The notes beneath the pieces are model-generated. The model was given only the letters and a program-made list of their open reading frames with translations, was not told the origin of the DNA and searched no databases. Shown here one piece after another: positions 33,392 through 44,900 of a DNA stretch of 64,000 nt (its first letter is position 1; every line of letters begins with the position of its first letter). Position numbers and translations under genes: made by a program. Origin of the DNA: Macrolepiota albuminosa (lineage: Eukaryota > Basidiomycota > Agaricomycetes > Agaricales > Agaricaceae); NCBI GenBank assembly GCA_027475525.1, contig JAMWFC010000059.1, positions 744,001-808,000 on the forward strand, in the 5' to 3' direction.

Positions 33392-35031
33392 ATGGACAAG
33401 ATGCCCGTGGACTCCGTTGAACAGCAGCAGCAATTTGAGTTTGCGCCGTCGGTCTTACCGTCGGCTGAAGGGGGAGGGGCAGATGGCTCCCCCAGTGGGG
33501 ACAATCGCAACAGCCTGTGGGCTTCCCACAGCAGCAGCAACAACCAGCGGCGTACTCGCCGCAGCAGCCGGTGATCAGTGGCTATCCGCCACACCAACCC
33601 ATGCAGGGCAACTTCATGCCCCAGACCGTACCTGTGGGCAGCTATCAGCCCCAACAACCAGTAGCGGGCGCTTATGCGCCACATCACGCAGAGGGCCAAT
33701 CTCAGCAACAGGCCTACGGGGGGCTAGTCAGCCCCCAAGCAGCGCCAGGATGGGGGCAGTTTGCCCCCGCTATGGCGAGAGGGGCTATGGGCGCACATCC
33801 TTTGCCCCAGTTTACCACCCCGGCGCACTACCCTGGCATGGGTGGTGTGCCCGTAATGATGCCGTACCCCCCGGCTTGGATGGGGGCGTGGGGTGCAATG
33901 CCCCAGTACGATGCCTCGTATGAGGCAGTAGCCAAGGAAGGCAGGGCTATTTCTCTGTCGACCACAGTACAAGGCGACAATCTAGAGGGACGCCAAGCAT
34001 CCCTCGTGCAGGCCTCCGCGGCCATTGAGAGTACAGAAACTCTCAATACAGAACAAAGCATCAGTTCATCGACTGATGCGCCGACAGAGAGCCTAGCCAA
34101 GCTCTCCTTGCTACAGCGGCTCGAGATGCCGCACCAATCCGAGCCCAGCTCGGAAGAAGAGTCGCGTCCTCGATGCGACAAAGGAAAAGCATGGGCTGTC
34201 GAGCCCAGTCTCAACCAGGACTTAGTCCTGGCTACCCTTCTCCAACGCCTGGGAGACAACGGGTACGATGTACCCGCAGACTCATCATACCTCCGCGACG
34301 CGGAGGCAGTCGTCCTCATCAGCTGGATGATGGACGACATGGATCATATGCACGCTCAGCGCAAAACTGATCTTCTTGCTCTATTGGCCGCTCATAAGCG
34401 GCAGACTACACCCCCGAGTCGGGACACCGACTCCAGCAAAAGGGTGCGTCGGCAAGGAGTGGACGACGCGCCCTCCCGCTCGATGCAGTCGAGCGTTGTC
34501 ATTCCCGGCCAGGAGGCCAGACTAGGACGGGACATCCTTCCCTATGAGGATGTCCCTGCTCCAGCCGCCCCCCGGCTCATCCAGCGCCTCGCCAGCGGCG
34601 CGTCTGAGGTCGCATCTTTGCGACCATTATCTGTGGTATCCACCACGTACTCTGGGGAGCAGAGTTCCAGGGGCGTGAGTACACGCCCCACAGAGGCTAA
34701 GGCCTCACAACCCCGAAAAGATCGTCAGGGTAAGAACCCGGAAGGGCACGCATACGTTAACGTGCACTTCCCTGAGGATGCCCCGAAAGGGGCCCCAGGG
34801 GCTAACATCCCCTTCTTACCCGCAATACTGGTAGAGGGCCCGCCAGCCCGATTCCCGTGGCATGTGTGGGCAATGGACCCACGGTCTGACAAGTCTGAGC
34901 CAGAGAGGCTGCCGTCCCTGCCCTCCGATGACGATTGGTATGAGGAGCCTGAAGAGGCTCGTATGGAATCTCCGGTGCCGCACGAGACAGCGGCACAACG
35001 TATGGCGCGCGAACGGCGCAACAGTAATTGA
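33392..35031 (+). pseudogene. gypsy1 accessory ORF 1: Gln/Pro-rich protein
   Basis: Lies between the chromodomain stop (33288) and the 3' LTR, so it belongs to the element. Starts at 33392 (MDKMPVDSVEQQQQFEF) and after a frameshift near 33520 continues in frame 1: repeated PQQP/HQP/YQPQQPV blocks, MMPYPPAWMGAWGAMPQYD, then Ser/Thr/Glu-rich and mostly low-complexity sequence. The end is TGA 35029-35031, after which the same frame continues into accessory ORF 2, so both may once have been one protein of about 1,000 residues. No transmembrane segment or signal peptide visible, so not an envelope-like protein. The DNA is very rich in perfect hairpins. Confidence 0.65.
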
Positions 35032-35040
35032 CGGGCCAAG

Positions 35041-36506
35041 ATGGACCGCCAGGCGCAGGATAGCGCCAAACGAGGAGCTGCCCTCCTCGAGGACGAAACT
35101 GGGCGCATCCCTGATGCGCTCGGTGTTGTGATCTACCGTGATCACACTGTCGAGTGCCAAAACTCATTCTTTGGCGCGGGGTTAGCTCCCCAGTTCTATT
35201 GGTCGCCAGTGACCAACACTATCTTCGTCGGGCAAGAAGCCCACGCAGCCAGGTCCTTTGAGGCCGATAAAGAGGGCAACGCCGCGTCGACGCCCCACAA
35301 CAGTAAGGTGTACCAAGTGTCACCTCGCGGGTTTCCCCGCAGTCCTCGAGAAGTCCGCAGACTTCATGCACTGGTGAACAACCAGTTTACGCCAATTTGT
35401 CAGCGTCAGTTGGGCTATCTTTTGCTCAACGAATTCAAACGGGTGGCGCTCAACTGCCACCCCACTGTCCGAGACAGAGCCATGTCTCACCTACTCGAGG
35501 AGGTCCCCTATAGGACCATCTCGGTACCCTTTGCGAGTCCAGAGGAGCAGGAGAATATCCCGCGGATCTATCGCCGCAAAGAGGGAGGGAGAATTGCCTT
35601 CGTTGGCCTTACTCCCCCTGATCCAAAGCAACCGTTTGCTTTGGACTACCTGGGCTCGTATGCCCTTCTCTATGGACGTCCTGGGACGTCCAACATATGG
35701 ACCGTGCCATGCGCATTCATTGGCGCAGCCTGTTCGGGTTTGCGCTTGTACGCGCTCTCAGCGCCAGCCGCCCCTCCAAGACCACCGTACACAAGTACCT
35801 GGCCTATGTCTTTGCAAGGCCAGGTCTCTACAAAGAGGCCATGGCCGAGTACAAGGCTGCTACGGGGCACGTTTTTGTGCCCCTCCACGCCGACGATCCT
35901 AACTTCGAGGCTCGGGCTGTGGACATCCCGGAAGCATCAGCTTCCGTATTCACCACTTCGGACACGTTACGCGTCCTTCTTCACAACCAGATTCCGGTCA
36001 GCTGGGCTGACCATGCATACACCTATGGGGTCACCTACCTGGCCCACCTCTTCTTCAGCGACAGCCATCTCTACAACGAGGCGGCCGCTATCGACGACGA
36101 GAGGCTACAACGCCTCGACCATTACGGGACTCTCCAGTCCGTTGCTCAGTGGGAAGGGTGGTGCGAGGCCACCATTGGCGATCGCCAACGCCTGATGCTC
36201 CAGCAGCAGGACAGTCGTTGTGCTTACAATGACGCACTCACCAAGGGGATGTACCTCCTAATCAGGCAAGACATTCATGCCCGCGAGATCTGGACGCGCC
36301 AGTACCCGTCCGACACTGGGGATCTTCCTGAACCCCAACCACCTGTCCTGGGGTCGATTATTGACCCCACTCTCACACTGTCCCCCCTCCGGGACTATGA
36401 CGACTCCCTGCCAGTAGCAGGGCCATCGGGCACTTCTTATGAGCCCGCACCCGAGGATGAACTCCTCGACTACGACATGGACGATGCGACCGCCGACCTA
36501 TTCTGA
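35041..36506 (+). pseudogene. gypsy1 accessory ORF 2: globular protein of unknown function
   Basis: Looks like a folded domain: GVVIYRDHTVECQNSFFGAG, QFYWSPVTNTIFVGQEA, HNSKVYQVSPRGFPRSP, EVRRLHALVNNQFTP, LDYLGSYALLYGRPGTSN; then, after a frameshift near 35700, FGFALVRALSAS, VHKYLAYVFARPGLYKEAM, VSWADHAYTYGVTYLAHLF, QWEGWCEATI and an acidic C-terminus (EDELLDYDMDDATADLF). It recalls uncharacterised proteins that I believe are common in agaric genomes, but I cannot name a family. Ends at the TGA near 36504, about 100 bp before the 3' LTR. Function unknown; association with a gypsy element is clear from position. Confidence 0.6.
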
Positions 36507-36602
36507 GAGCCTGGGGACTCTCCCATTGCCCCCGTTCCTGACTTACCGATGGCCTGACCGTCGTCTTATCTCGAGACCGTAGCTCGGTCTGATTGGGGGG
36601 TG

Positions 36603-36829
36603 TGTAGCATAGCCCGCTATGTGGCGTTGGCCACATAGCCTTACTTACTTTAGTAGATATTATATTATTATTATAATATAATATTATTATTTACATATTA
36701 TAAATACTGTACATATGCTGCTTACTAAGCAGCTTATCTTTGTTTTACACTACATAGTCAATAGACCAGTCTGGTCTGATTCTGTACTGTGTGAACCTAA
36801 GCTCTCACAAACCCTGTAACTTCGTTACA
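36603..36829 (+). repeat. 3' LTR of gypsy1
   Basis: 227 bp, TGTAGCATAG...CGTTACA. Perfect stem-loops: GCTATGTGG/CCACATAGC (36616-36639), GCTGCTT/AAGCAGC (36717-36733), AGACCAG/CTGGTCT (36763-36777) and CCTGTAAC/GTTACAGG (36813-36831, spanning the LTR end). Confidence 0.88.
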
Positions 36830-36849
36830 GGTTTTCAATAGAGCGACGG

Positions 36850-39800
36850 ATGAGTTGTATGCCTCCGCCGCCTGGTGCTAATCAGTTTACATGTCAATCA
36901 GTAGAGTCTTCTAATGTATCGCTTCCTGCTCCTGATTCTCTGACTGAAACTGTAAGCACCCCCTCCGACGTACAAAATACCCCCTTGGTCCAAGCCTCAG
37001 CTAAGACCTCTTCTCCTCCTTCTCCTGTCTGACGACCATGTGTCCCAGCTTGGGAACGATGCCTTCCCCGTCGCTATGTTGTTGCTTCTACTCCCTCTCC
37101 CAACTCTCTGCGTCTGAATGTGGAGATTGAGACAACTGACACTCAGCAGACTCGAAGCGTCATAGCTCTCTTAGACAGTGGCGCTACTGGACTCTTCCTA
37201 GACACCCATTATGTGGAACAACACCGGCTCACTACCCGTCCCCTCTCTCACCCTATTCCAGTCTATAACATTGACGGTACGCTCAATGAAGCTGGATCCA
37301 TCCGCTCAGTGGTGGATTTAGTCCTTCATTATCAGACTCATTCCGAGCGTGCAGTCTTTGCGGTCACCAGCCTAGGAAAGCAGGACATGATACTTGGGTT
37401 CTCCTGGCTGCGTAATCACAATCCTGAGATTTACTGGGCCAAGGGTAAGGTGAGCATGAGCCGCTGCCCTTGACGGTGTTCCACATGCGCCAAGGAAGTT
37501 AGAGAGGAGCGCAGAGAGTCAGTCCGTGAGCGTGCTGCTATCAGGGCTTGCCGAGTTGGACACCTCCCCTTTGCAGACCTCGACCTACTGGATCCTCCTC
37601 CTTTGGCGTTCCCTTATAGAGAGGCCCTCTATGAGGACGTTCGAGGTGTAGCGAGTGAAGCCCAGATGGAAGACGGATGTGAGGGTGAATTTGGATGTGC
37701 TCCTGACCCAGAGTCTCCAGACGAGGCTATTGAGACAGGTGATAGGATTTATGCGACTATGGTACGACCTCCACCAACTGTAGCAGAGATTAGAGCTAGC
37801 CAAACTACCTCCCAGCGGCTAGCTCAGGCATTTGCTGCCAACTCTGCTCCTAAGTCGTTCCGAGATGCAGTTCCTCATCACCTGCAAGACTTTGAGGATG
37901 TTTTCTCTAAGGCATCATTTGACTCCCTGCCAGAGCATAAGCAGTGGGACCATGCAATTGAGCTTACACCCAATGCTGAGCCCTCTAGCTGCAAGGTCTA
38001 CCCACTCTCTCCCAGAGAACAGGATGAGCTTGATGCCTTTTTGCAGGAGAATTTAGACTCTGGTCGCATCCGTCCCTCAAAGTCTCTGATGGCCTCTCCA
38101 GTCTTCTTTATTAAGAAGAAGGATGGATCTCTACGTCTGGTTCAGGACTACCGAGTCTTGAATGCGATGACTGTGAAGAATCGCTACCCCTTACCACTCA
38201 TTTCAGAGCTTGTCAACAACCTCCGAGGTGCGCGCTACTTTACCAAGTTGGATGTCCGCTGGGGCTACAACAATGTGCGCATCAAAGAAGGAGATGAGTG
38301 GAAGGGAGCATTCCGAACAAATTGTGGACTCTTTGAACCTCTGGTAATGTTCTTCGGCCTCACTAATAGCCCTGCCACCTTCCAGACCATGATGAATGAC
38401 ATTTTCCGAGACCTCATAGCGGAAGGTGTTGTGTGCGTATACCTTGACGATATTCTCATCTATACCAAGACTCTAGAGGAGCATCGTCGGATTACGCGCA
38501 TCGTACTGGAACGTCTTCACCAGCACCAGCTCTATCTTAAGCCAGAGAAGTGCGAGTTTGAGCAGACTAAGGTTGAATATCTTGGACTGATCATCTCTCA
38601 TGGAATGGCTGAGATGGACCCAGTCAAGGTGGCTGGTGTAGCGGAGTGGCCAGAGCCGAAGAACAAGAAGAAGATTCAGGCCTTCCTGGGTTTCACCAAC
38701 TTCTACCGGAGGTTTATTCAGGATTTCTCACACCATGCCCGGCCCCTCTTTGATCTCACCACTAAGGACACTCCTTGGCACTGGGATGCAGCACAGCAGA
38801 CAGCCTTTGACGCCCTCAAACAGGCAGTCACTTCAAAGCCTGTCCTTATATTCCCAGATGATGACTCTCCCTTCCGTGTCGAAGCTGATAGCTCTGATTT
38901 TGCTACTGGGGCCATTCTCTCTCAACAGTCAAGAGAGGATGGTAAGTGGCATCCTGTGGCTTTCTACTCCAAGAGTCTCAATGCCGTGGAGCGAAATTAT
39001 GAGATCCATGACAAGGAGATGCTAGCTATCATTCGGTCATTTGAGGAGTGGCGACATTTCCTTGAGGGTGCCAGGCATAAATTTGAGGTGTGGACTGATC
39101 ACAAGAACTTAGAGTACTTTCGGACGGCCAAGAAACTTAACCGCCGACAGGCTCAATGGTCCTTGTATCTGGCCAACTTCGACTTCTCTCTGCATCACAA
39201 ACCTGGACGGAGCATGGGTAAGCCAGATGCGCTTTCTAGGCGAGCAGACCATGGTTCAGGAGCTAGTGACAATGACAATATTGTACTCCTGAAGCCAGAG
39301 CTATTTGCTATCCGTGCTCTAGAAGATGTGGTTGGCCAGGGAGAAGAAGTGAGCATTCTTCGAGACATCCGACAAGGTAACCGGGAGGGCGCTCAAGAAG
39401 ATCTGGTAGCTAAGGCTGCCATGGCCTTGCATGCTCGAGAGAAAACTGGAGTGAAGTCTGTCCGCACCGACGAGTTGTCTCTGGAAAATGGTCTTCTCAC
39501 CTTCCAGGGACGCATTTATGTTCCCAACCTGCCAGACCTCCGGAGGTGGATTGTGGAGCAGCATCATGACTCTCGAGTTGCAGGACACCCTGGCAGATGG
39601 AAGACACTGGAGCTGGTCTCGTGGAATTACTGGTGGCCTCAAATGTCACGGTATATTGGCTCTTACACCTCCACCTGTGATCTTTGCCTTCAGACTAAGC
39701 CTCGTCGTCAGCCTCCTATGGGACAGCTTCATCCATTGCCTATCCCAGCTGAGCGTTGGAGTGTGGCCTCAGTAGACTTCATTGTTGAGTTACCAGATTC

Positions 39801-41431
39801 TCATGGATATGATGCGATCATGGTGGTAGTGGATCTCTGTGGCAAGCGTGCTCATTTTATTCCAACACACACTACTTGCTCAGCCATGGGTGCAGCCAAT
39901 CTGTACCGGAAGCATGTCTGGAAACTCCATGGGTTGTCAGATGCTTATGTCTCAGACCGTGGACCTCAGTTTGTGGCAGAGTTTACTAGAGAACTGTATT
40001 GCCTCCTCCATGTCAAACTCCACACTTCCACAGCCTACCACCCCCAGTCTGATGGCCAGACTGAGCGTGTCAACCAGGAGCTAGAACAGTATCTCCGGCT
40101 CTTCTGCAATGAACGACAGGATGACTGGGACGATCTATTACCAGAGGCAGAGTTCCAGTACAACAACCGTGTACACGCTGCCACCCAGATGTCTCCTTTC
40201 CTTCTAGATACTGGTCGACACCCTCGGATGGGATTTGAGCCTCGTGGACAACCTTCAGAGAATGAAGCTGTCAACGAGTTCATAGATCGGATGAAGGCAG
40301 CCCAGGAGGAAGCCAAGGCAGCTTTAGCTAAGGCAAAGGATGACATGGCCCGCTACTATGATCGTGGACGAACTCCAGCCCCCAAGTACAAGCCTGGAGA
40401 TCGAGTCTACCTGGATGCCTCTGACATTGCCACTACCTGACCTTCTCAGAAGCTCTCTCACCGTCGTCTAGGACCCTTTCCTATAGTAAGACAGGTAGGC
40501 CCACTTGCCTATCGACTCAAGCTGCCTAGTGGAATGAGTTGACTCCATCCAGTCTTCAATGTGGTGAAGCTTTCTCCAGCCCCAGAGGATCCAATCCCAG
40601 GTCGACGTCCACAGCCACCTCCACCACCTGTTCTGGTAAACAACCAAGAGGAGTACGAAGTGGAGCGGATCCTAGACAGCCGACTCTTTGTAAGGGCGAC
40701 CTCTAGAGGCTGTGGCTCAGTCACACAGCTGGCAGAGGAAGATCCAAAGTGTATTAGAATATATACTGACAATATCAAGGTAGCTACTCACCTGGCAGAG
40801 GGAGATCCAAAGAGAACAAGTCTGGGGATTCCCTATGCCAGGTTGGACGCTTCTGGGGCCTCTGAAGCGTGGGAAACAACTGTACAGTACAACAAAACCT
40901 TAAAAACTCGAAAATTGACTAACCAAACAAGTGTGCAAACAAGGGAGGAAAACTCCGGACTTTAGAAGTCAGAAAGGCAAACTCTGGCTTATCTAAGCAG
41001 CCTGGAGCGGTGCTGAAGGGCCCACACTTGTCTGAGTGATAGCTAAAGAACCAGAGCACCTCAAAGGTTGAGAATAGTACCAACAGATAGTGTTGAAGAA
41101 GTAGTAACAGCAAAATGAGAGAATGGTAGAAGAAATAAGGAAGTGAATGAAAGGAGAGTGAAGAAATAAGGAGTGAAAGAAGAAAGGAATGAGGGGTCCC
41201 CTGACACTCTTTAGGAATAAGCTTCAGTTCAAGGTCAAGTGGAAGGGCTATGGAATTGAAGACGTTTCCTGGCAGCCACAAGAGAATGTCCATGCCCCTG
41301 CCTTGGTCCGGGAATTCTATCAACAGCATCCCAATGCTCCTCAGGCAATCAGAGGCCTCTATTCTCTTTCCAAGGTAGACCAGGCCATCCAGAACTACTT
41401 CTATCCAGCACGTCGAGACGCCGCACTCTAG
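36850..41431 (+). pseudogene. pol: gypsy2 gag(partial)-pol polyprotein with TGA stops and LTR insertion
   Basis: Single frame with four TGA stops at 37030, 37471, 40438 and 40540, each in an apparent Arg position (for example GMS*LHPVFNV). Domains: protease IALLDSGATGLFLD (about 37155); RT with SPVFFIKKKDGSLRLVQDYR, KLDVRWGYNNVRI and VYLDDILIYTK; RNase H (FRVEADSSDFATGAILSQ, YEIHDKEMLAIIRS); integrase zinc region (HHDSRVAGHPGRWKTLELV..CDLCLQTK) and core (VASVDFIVELPDSHGYD, VSDRGPQFVAEF, YHPQSDGQTERVNQELE); chromodomain [12 protein letters not shown], continued after the solo LTR by RNKLQFKVKWKGYGIEDVSW and ending at 41431. Removing the LTR and one target copy restores the frame exactly. Confidence 0.92.
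40689..41206 (-). repeat. Solo LTR of the gypsy2 family, inserted in reverse in the chromodomain
   Basis: 518 bp, TGTAAGGGCG...CCCCTGACA, the reverse complement (with few changes) of the gypsy2 3' LTR at 41443-41960, which is also 518 bp. Target-site duplication CTCTT at 40684-40688 and 41207-41211. No internal element sequence, so it arose by LTR-LTR recombination after insertion. Confidence 0.95.
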
Positions 41432-41442
41432 AGGGGGGGTGA

Positions 41443-41960
41443 TGTCAGGGGACTCCCCATTCCTTTCTTCTTTCACTCTTTATTCCTTCACTCTCCTTTC
41501 ATTCACTTCCTTATTTCTTCTATCATTCTCTCATTTTGCTGTTACTACTTTTCCAACACTATCTGTTAGTACTATTCTCAACCTTTGAGGTGCTCTGGTT
41601 CTTTAGCTATCACTCAGACAAGTGTGGGCCCTTCAGCACCGCCTCAGGCTGCTTAGATAAGCTGGAGTTTGCCTTTCTGACTTCTAAAGTCCGGAGTTTT
41701 CCTCCCTTGTTTGCACACTTGTTTGGTTAGTCAATTTTCGAGTTTTTAAGGTTTTGTTGTACTGTACAGTTGTTTCCCACGCTTCAGAGGCCCCAGAAGC
41801 GTCCAACCTGGCATAGGGAATCCCCAGACTTGTTCTCTTTGGATCTCCCTCTGCCAGGTGAGTAGCTACCTTGATATTGTCAGTATATATTCTAATACAC
41901 TTTGGATCTCCCTCTGTCAGCTGTGTGACTGAGCCACAGCCTCTAGAGGTCGCCCTTACA
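41443..41960 (+). repeat. 3' LTR of gypsy2
   Basis: 518 bp, TGTCAGGGGACTCC...CGCCCTTACA. Directly followed by CTACT (41961-41965) and then by the Plavaka reading frame, so gypsy2 was inserted in that gene. Confidence 0.92.
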
Positions 41961-44900
41961 CTACTGGTTCTAACCTCAAATCTGATGCTGAAATAAATCG
42001 TCTTGTCCATGACTACATTCTCCAAAGTGATTGGAAGAAGAAAGATCTCAAAGGCTTTGATTCTGGACGAGAAAGTAAACGGCTTGATGATTTCAGCCAT
42101 TCTTCATCTTCTGGACCTTCTGACCAACTCTTCTTGGTTAAAAATGGCTGGATTCATTCAAAACTCAGGATATCAGTGCCTGCTACTAGTGTCAAGCATG
42201 CATCTGAAGCAGCTGCACCTGTCTTTGAAGTGCCTGGCTTTGCTCATCGGTCCTTTCAAAACATCATAGAAGGTGTTCTTGAGAGCCCTTCTGCATTGAC
42301 TTTCACAATTCATCCATACAAGTCCTTTTGGCAACCATTTTCTAATGCTCCTCCTGAGAGGATCATATCTGATTCTTTTACTGCAAATGCTTTTATCAAG
42401 GAGTATGAAAATGTTTGTCAATTACCTAAAGTAGATGGGATTGAGAATGTTGTACTTGGAATTTCTCTCTGGTCAGACTCAACCCACTTGACAAACTTTG
42501 GAAAAGCATCACTTTGGCCAATTTATTTTTATCCTACAAACCAATGGAAAAATATTCGAGGAAAACCTTCTTCCTTCTCTGAAAACCATCTTGCATACAT
42601 TCCAAAGGTATGTTTCTGTCTTTCAGGATGATCAAAGACTAAATTGTTTTTTTAGTTACCAGACACATTTCAAGATTGGTACATTGGACAGTATGGAGTG
42701 CCTGCATCAGCAGATATTCTCAAGTTTGTACGGAGAGAAGTGTTGAATGTTGCATGGCTCTGCATTTTGGATCCTGATTTTATGGACATTTATATCAATG
42801 GGCTTCTCTCATATGCTGTTGATTCAATTCTTCGACGATGGTTCCCACGATTTATCACTTATTCAATGGATTATCCAGAAAAGTAGATGTTTTATTTATT
42901 TTGCTTTTGAAGAAGCTAACAGTTAATTAGAATTCTCATCACTTGTATCCAGTATCTTTCTCAATATCCATGTCCATTGTGCTGGATCCAGGTAGATGAG
43001 ATCCAACAAGTTGGTAGGATCCTTGACCAAAAGCGACGTCAGACATGGATGAGGGTTGATAATAAAGAGAGACAAGATTGTGTTGAGAAGGCTAGAAAAT
43101 TGATCTTTCAAAAGGGATATGGAGTTGCAAGCACAGCTCTCAAAACTCTTCTTGAAGATGGATCTTTAACATCATCACAGGTAAAAAAATAAGTTTATTT
43201 TTTGATATATTTTTTATCAATTAATATATATTTTAGAATGCATTTTCAACTCAACTCAGTGAACATGGATTTGATTTTTATTCTATAATAACATCAGATA
43301 TCCTTCATGAGTTTGAGATTGGTGTTTTTCTGGCTGTTTTTAAGCACTCTCTTCGACTCTTATATGCAGCTGGTAATGATTCTATACAAGAACTGAATCA
43401 TCGGTTAGTGACTCACTTTATCTCAAACATTGATCCTTTTTAAATGTCTAAATTTAGATTTCGCAAAATTCCAACATTTGGAAGAGATACTATTCATAAA
43501 TTTAGTCATGACACAGCTGGAATGAAGAAAATGGCTGCACAAGACTATGAAGATATATTACAGGTAAACTCTACATCAAATTCTCATTGAAAATAATTAT
43601 TTTATTTCTTATTACAGTGTGCCATACCAGCTTTCGATGGGTTACTTCCAGAACCTCACAATACCAATCTTATTGAGCTCTTATTTGAACTTGCAACATG
43701 GCATGGACTAGCCAAGTTAAAAATGCATACAGAGTCTACACTTCGAGATCTTAGCAGCTCTCTTACATGCCTGGGTCAGGATCTCCGCCACTTCAAAAAA
43801 GATACTTGTAGTGTTTTTCAAACTCGTGAACTCCCTGGAGAGGTAGCTGCACGTGGTAGACGAAGAGCCGCCCTAGCTGCAGCACAATCTTCTGAGCCAA
43901 TCAAGAAAAAAACTCAAGCTACAATAATTGAGTCTGCTGAGGAGCCAGTCAAAAAAAAGCGTGCTACTAAGGTGGTTGAATTCAATCTCAAGACAGTCAA
44001 ATTGCATGGGCTTGGTGATTATGTCAATACAATCTGGCACCATGGAACAACTGACAATTACTCAACTCAAGTTGTAAGTGATTATTTGCTCTATTTATTT
44101 TTATTGATAGACTCAAAAATCTCATAGGGTAAATTGGCTCATCGACAAGTCAAACGGATCTTTCCAGTTATTCAGAAAAGCTCATATACAATTGGTATTG
44201 CCAAGTATGAACAACGCCAGCGCATTCTTCGGCGTATTCAAGAAAGAGCTCCAAAAATTTCAAATACTTCAGGCTGGACAAGGCAGAAGCAGAGCCAAAC
44301 AACACCCTGGCTTCAATTTGATGACATTGAAGATCTACCTGCAGGATCTCCAACTGACCATCATGTTATCTTACAAGATGTTCGACATGGCCTCCATCTT
44401 CCTAAATGGTTAAGTGAAAATGCTAATGATCCAGCACTCAAAGTAGGCCTATAAACTTGAATAGTAGTAATTTGATACTAATTCAATCCTTAAAGGACTT
44501 TGTTATTAAATTGAAGGATCATTGTCTTGCATATATCCTCAATCAAGATCACGATGGAGATGTTCTTCAATACACATCTACTGAACGTCGCAATATCATT
44601 TTTTTAAATGATAAAATATACCGACACAAACGATTACGCATAAATTACACTACCTATGACTGCCAGCGAGCACAGGACACGCTTAATCCACGAACACATG
44701 CAAATGCAATAGTTTTATCTCATGAAGATGGTGAAAATGGCCAAGAACCATTTCTCTATTGGTTCTGCCGCATCATTGGCATTTTTCATGTAATGGTCTT
44801 ACACATTGGTGCATAATCAAAAAGTTATGACCCACAACGTATTGAGTTCCTCTGGGTTTGATGGTATGGGCGTGATATGGAATCTAAAGGTGGATGGAAA

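Larger units (their letters stand above)
26049..36829 (+). mobile_element. gypsy1: Ty3/gypsy chromovirus-type element with accessory ORFs
   Basis: About 10.8 kb from LTR to LTR (26049-26283 and 36603-36829). Order: gag, protease, RT, RNase H, integrase, chromodomain, then about 3.1 kb of extra coding sequence, a G-rich polypurine tract (GATTGGGGGG) and the 3' LTR. At least 12 in-frame TGA and several frameshifts make it dead. The two LTRs differ in length (235 and 227 bp) and the flanks (ACCTT left, GGTTT right) do not match, so it is old or chimeric. Densely packed with perfect short stem-loops. Confidence 0.88.
36830..41960 (+). mobile_element. gypsy2: Ty3/gypsy chromovirus, 5'-truncated
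   Basis: Tf1/sushi-like element lacking the 5' LTR and most of gag; its left end abuts the gypsy1 3' LTR. It has protease, RT, RNase H, integrase and chromodomain in one frame, a purine tract (AGAGGGGGGG) and a 518-bp 3' LTR (41443-41960). A reverse-oriented solo LTR of the same family sits in the chromodomain (40689-41206). Confidence 0.9.

Noticed and set aside
33392..36506. Envelope gene making gypsy1 a retrovirus-like element
   Set aside because: No signal peptide, transmembrane segment or fusion-peptide-like stretch in the accessory ORFs.
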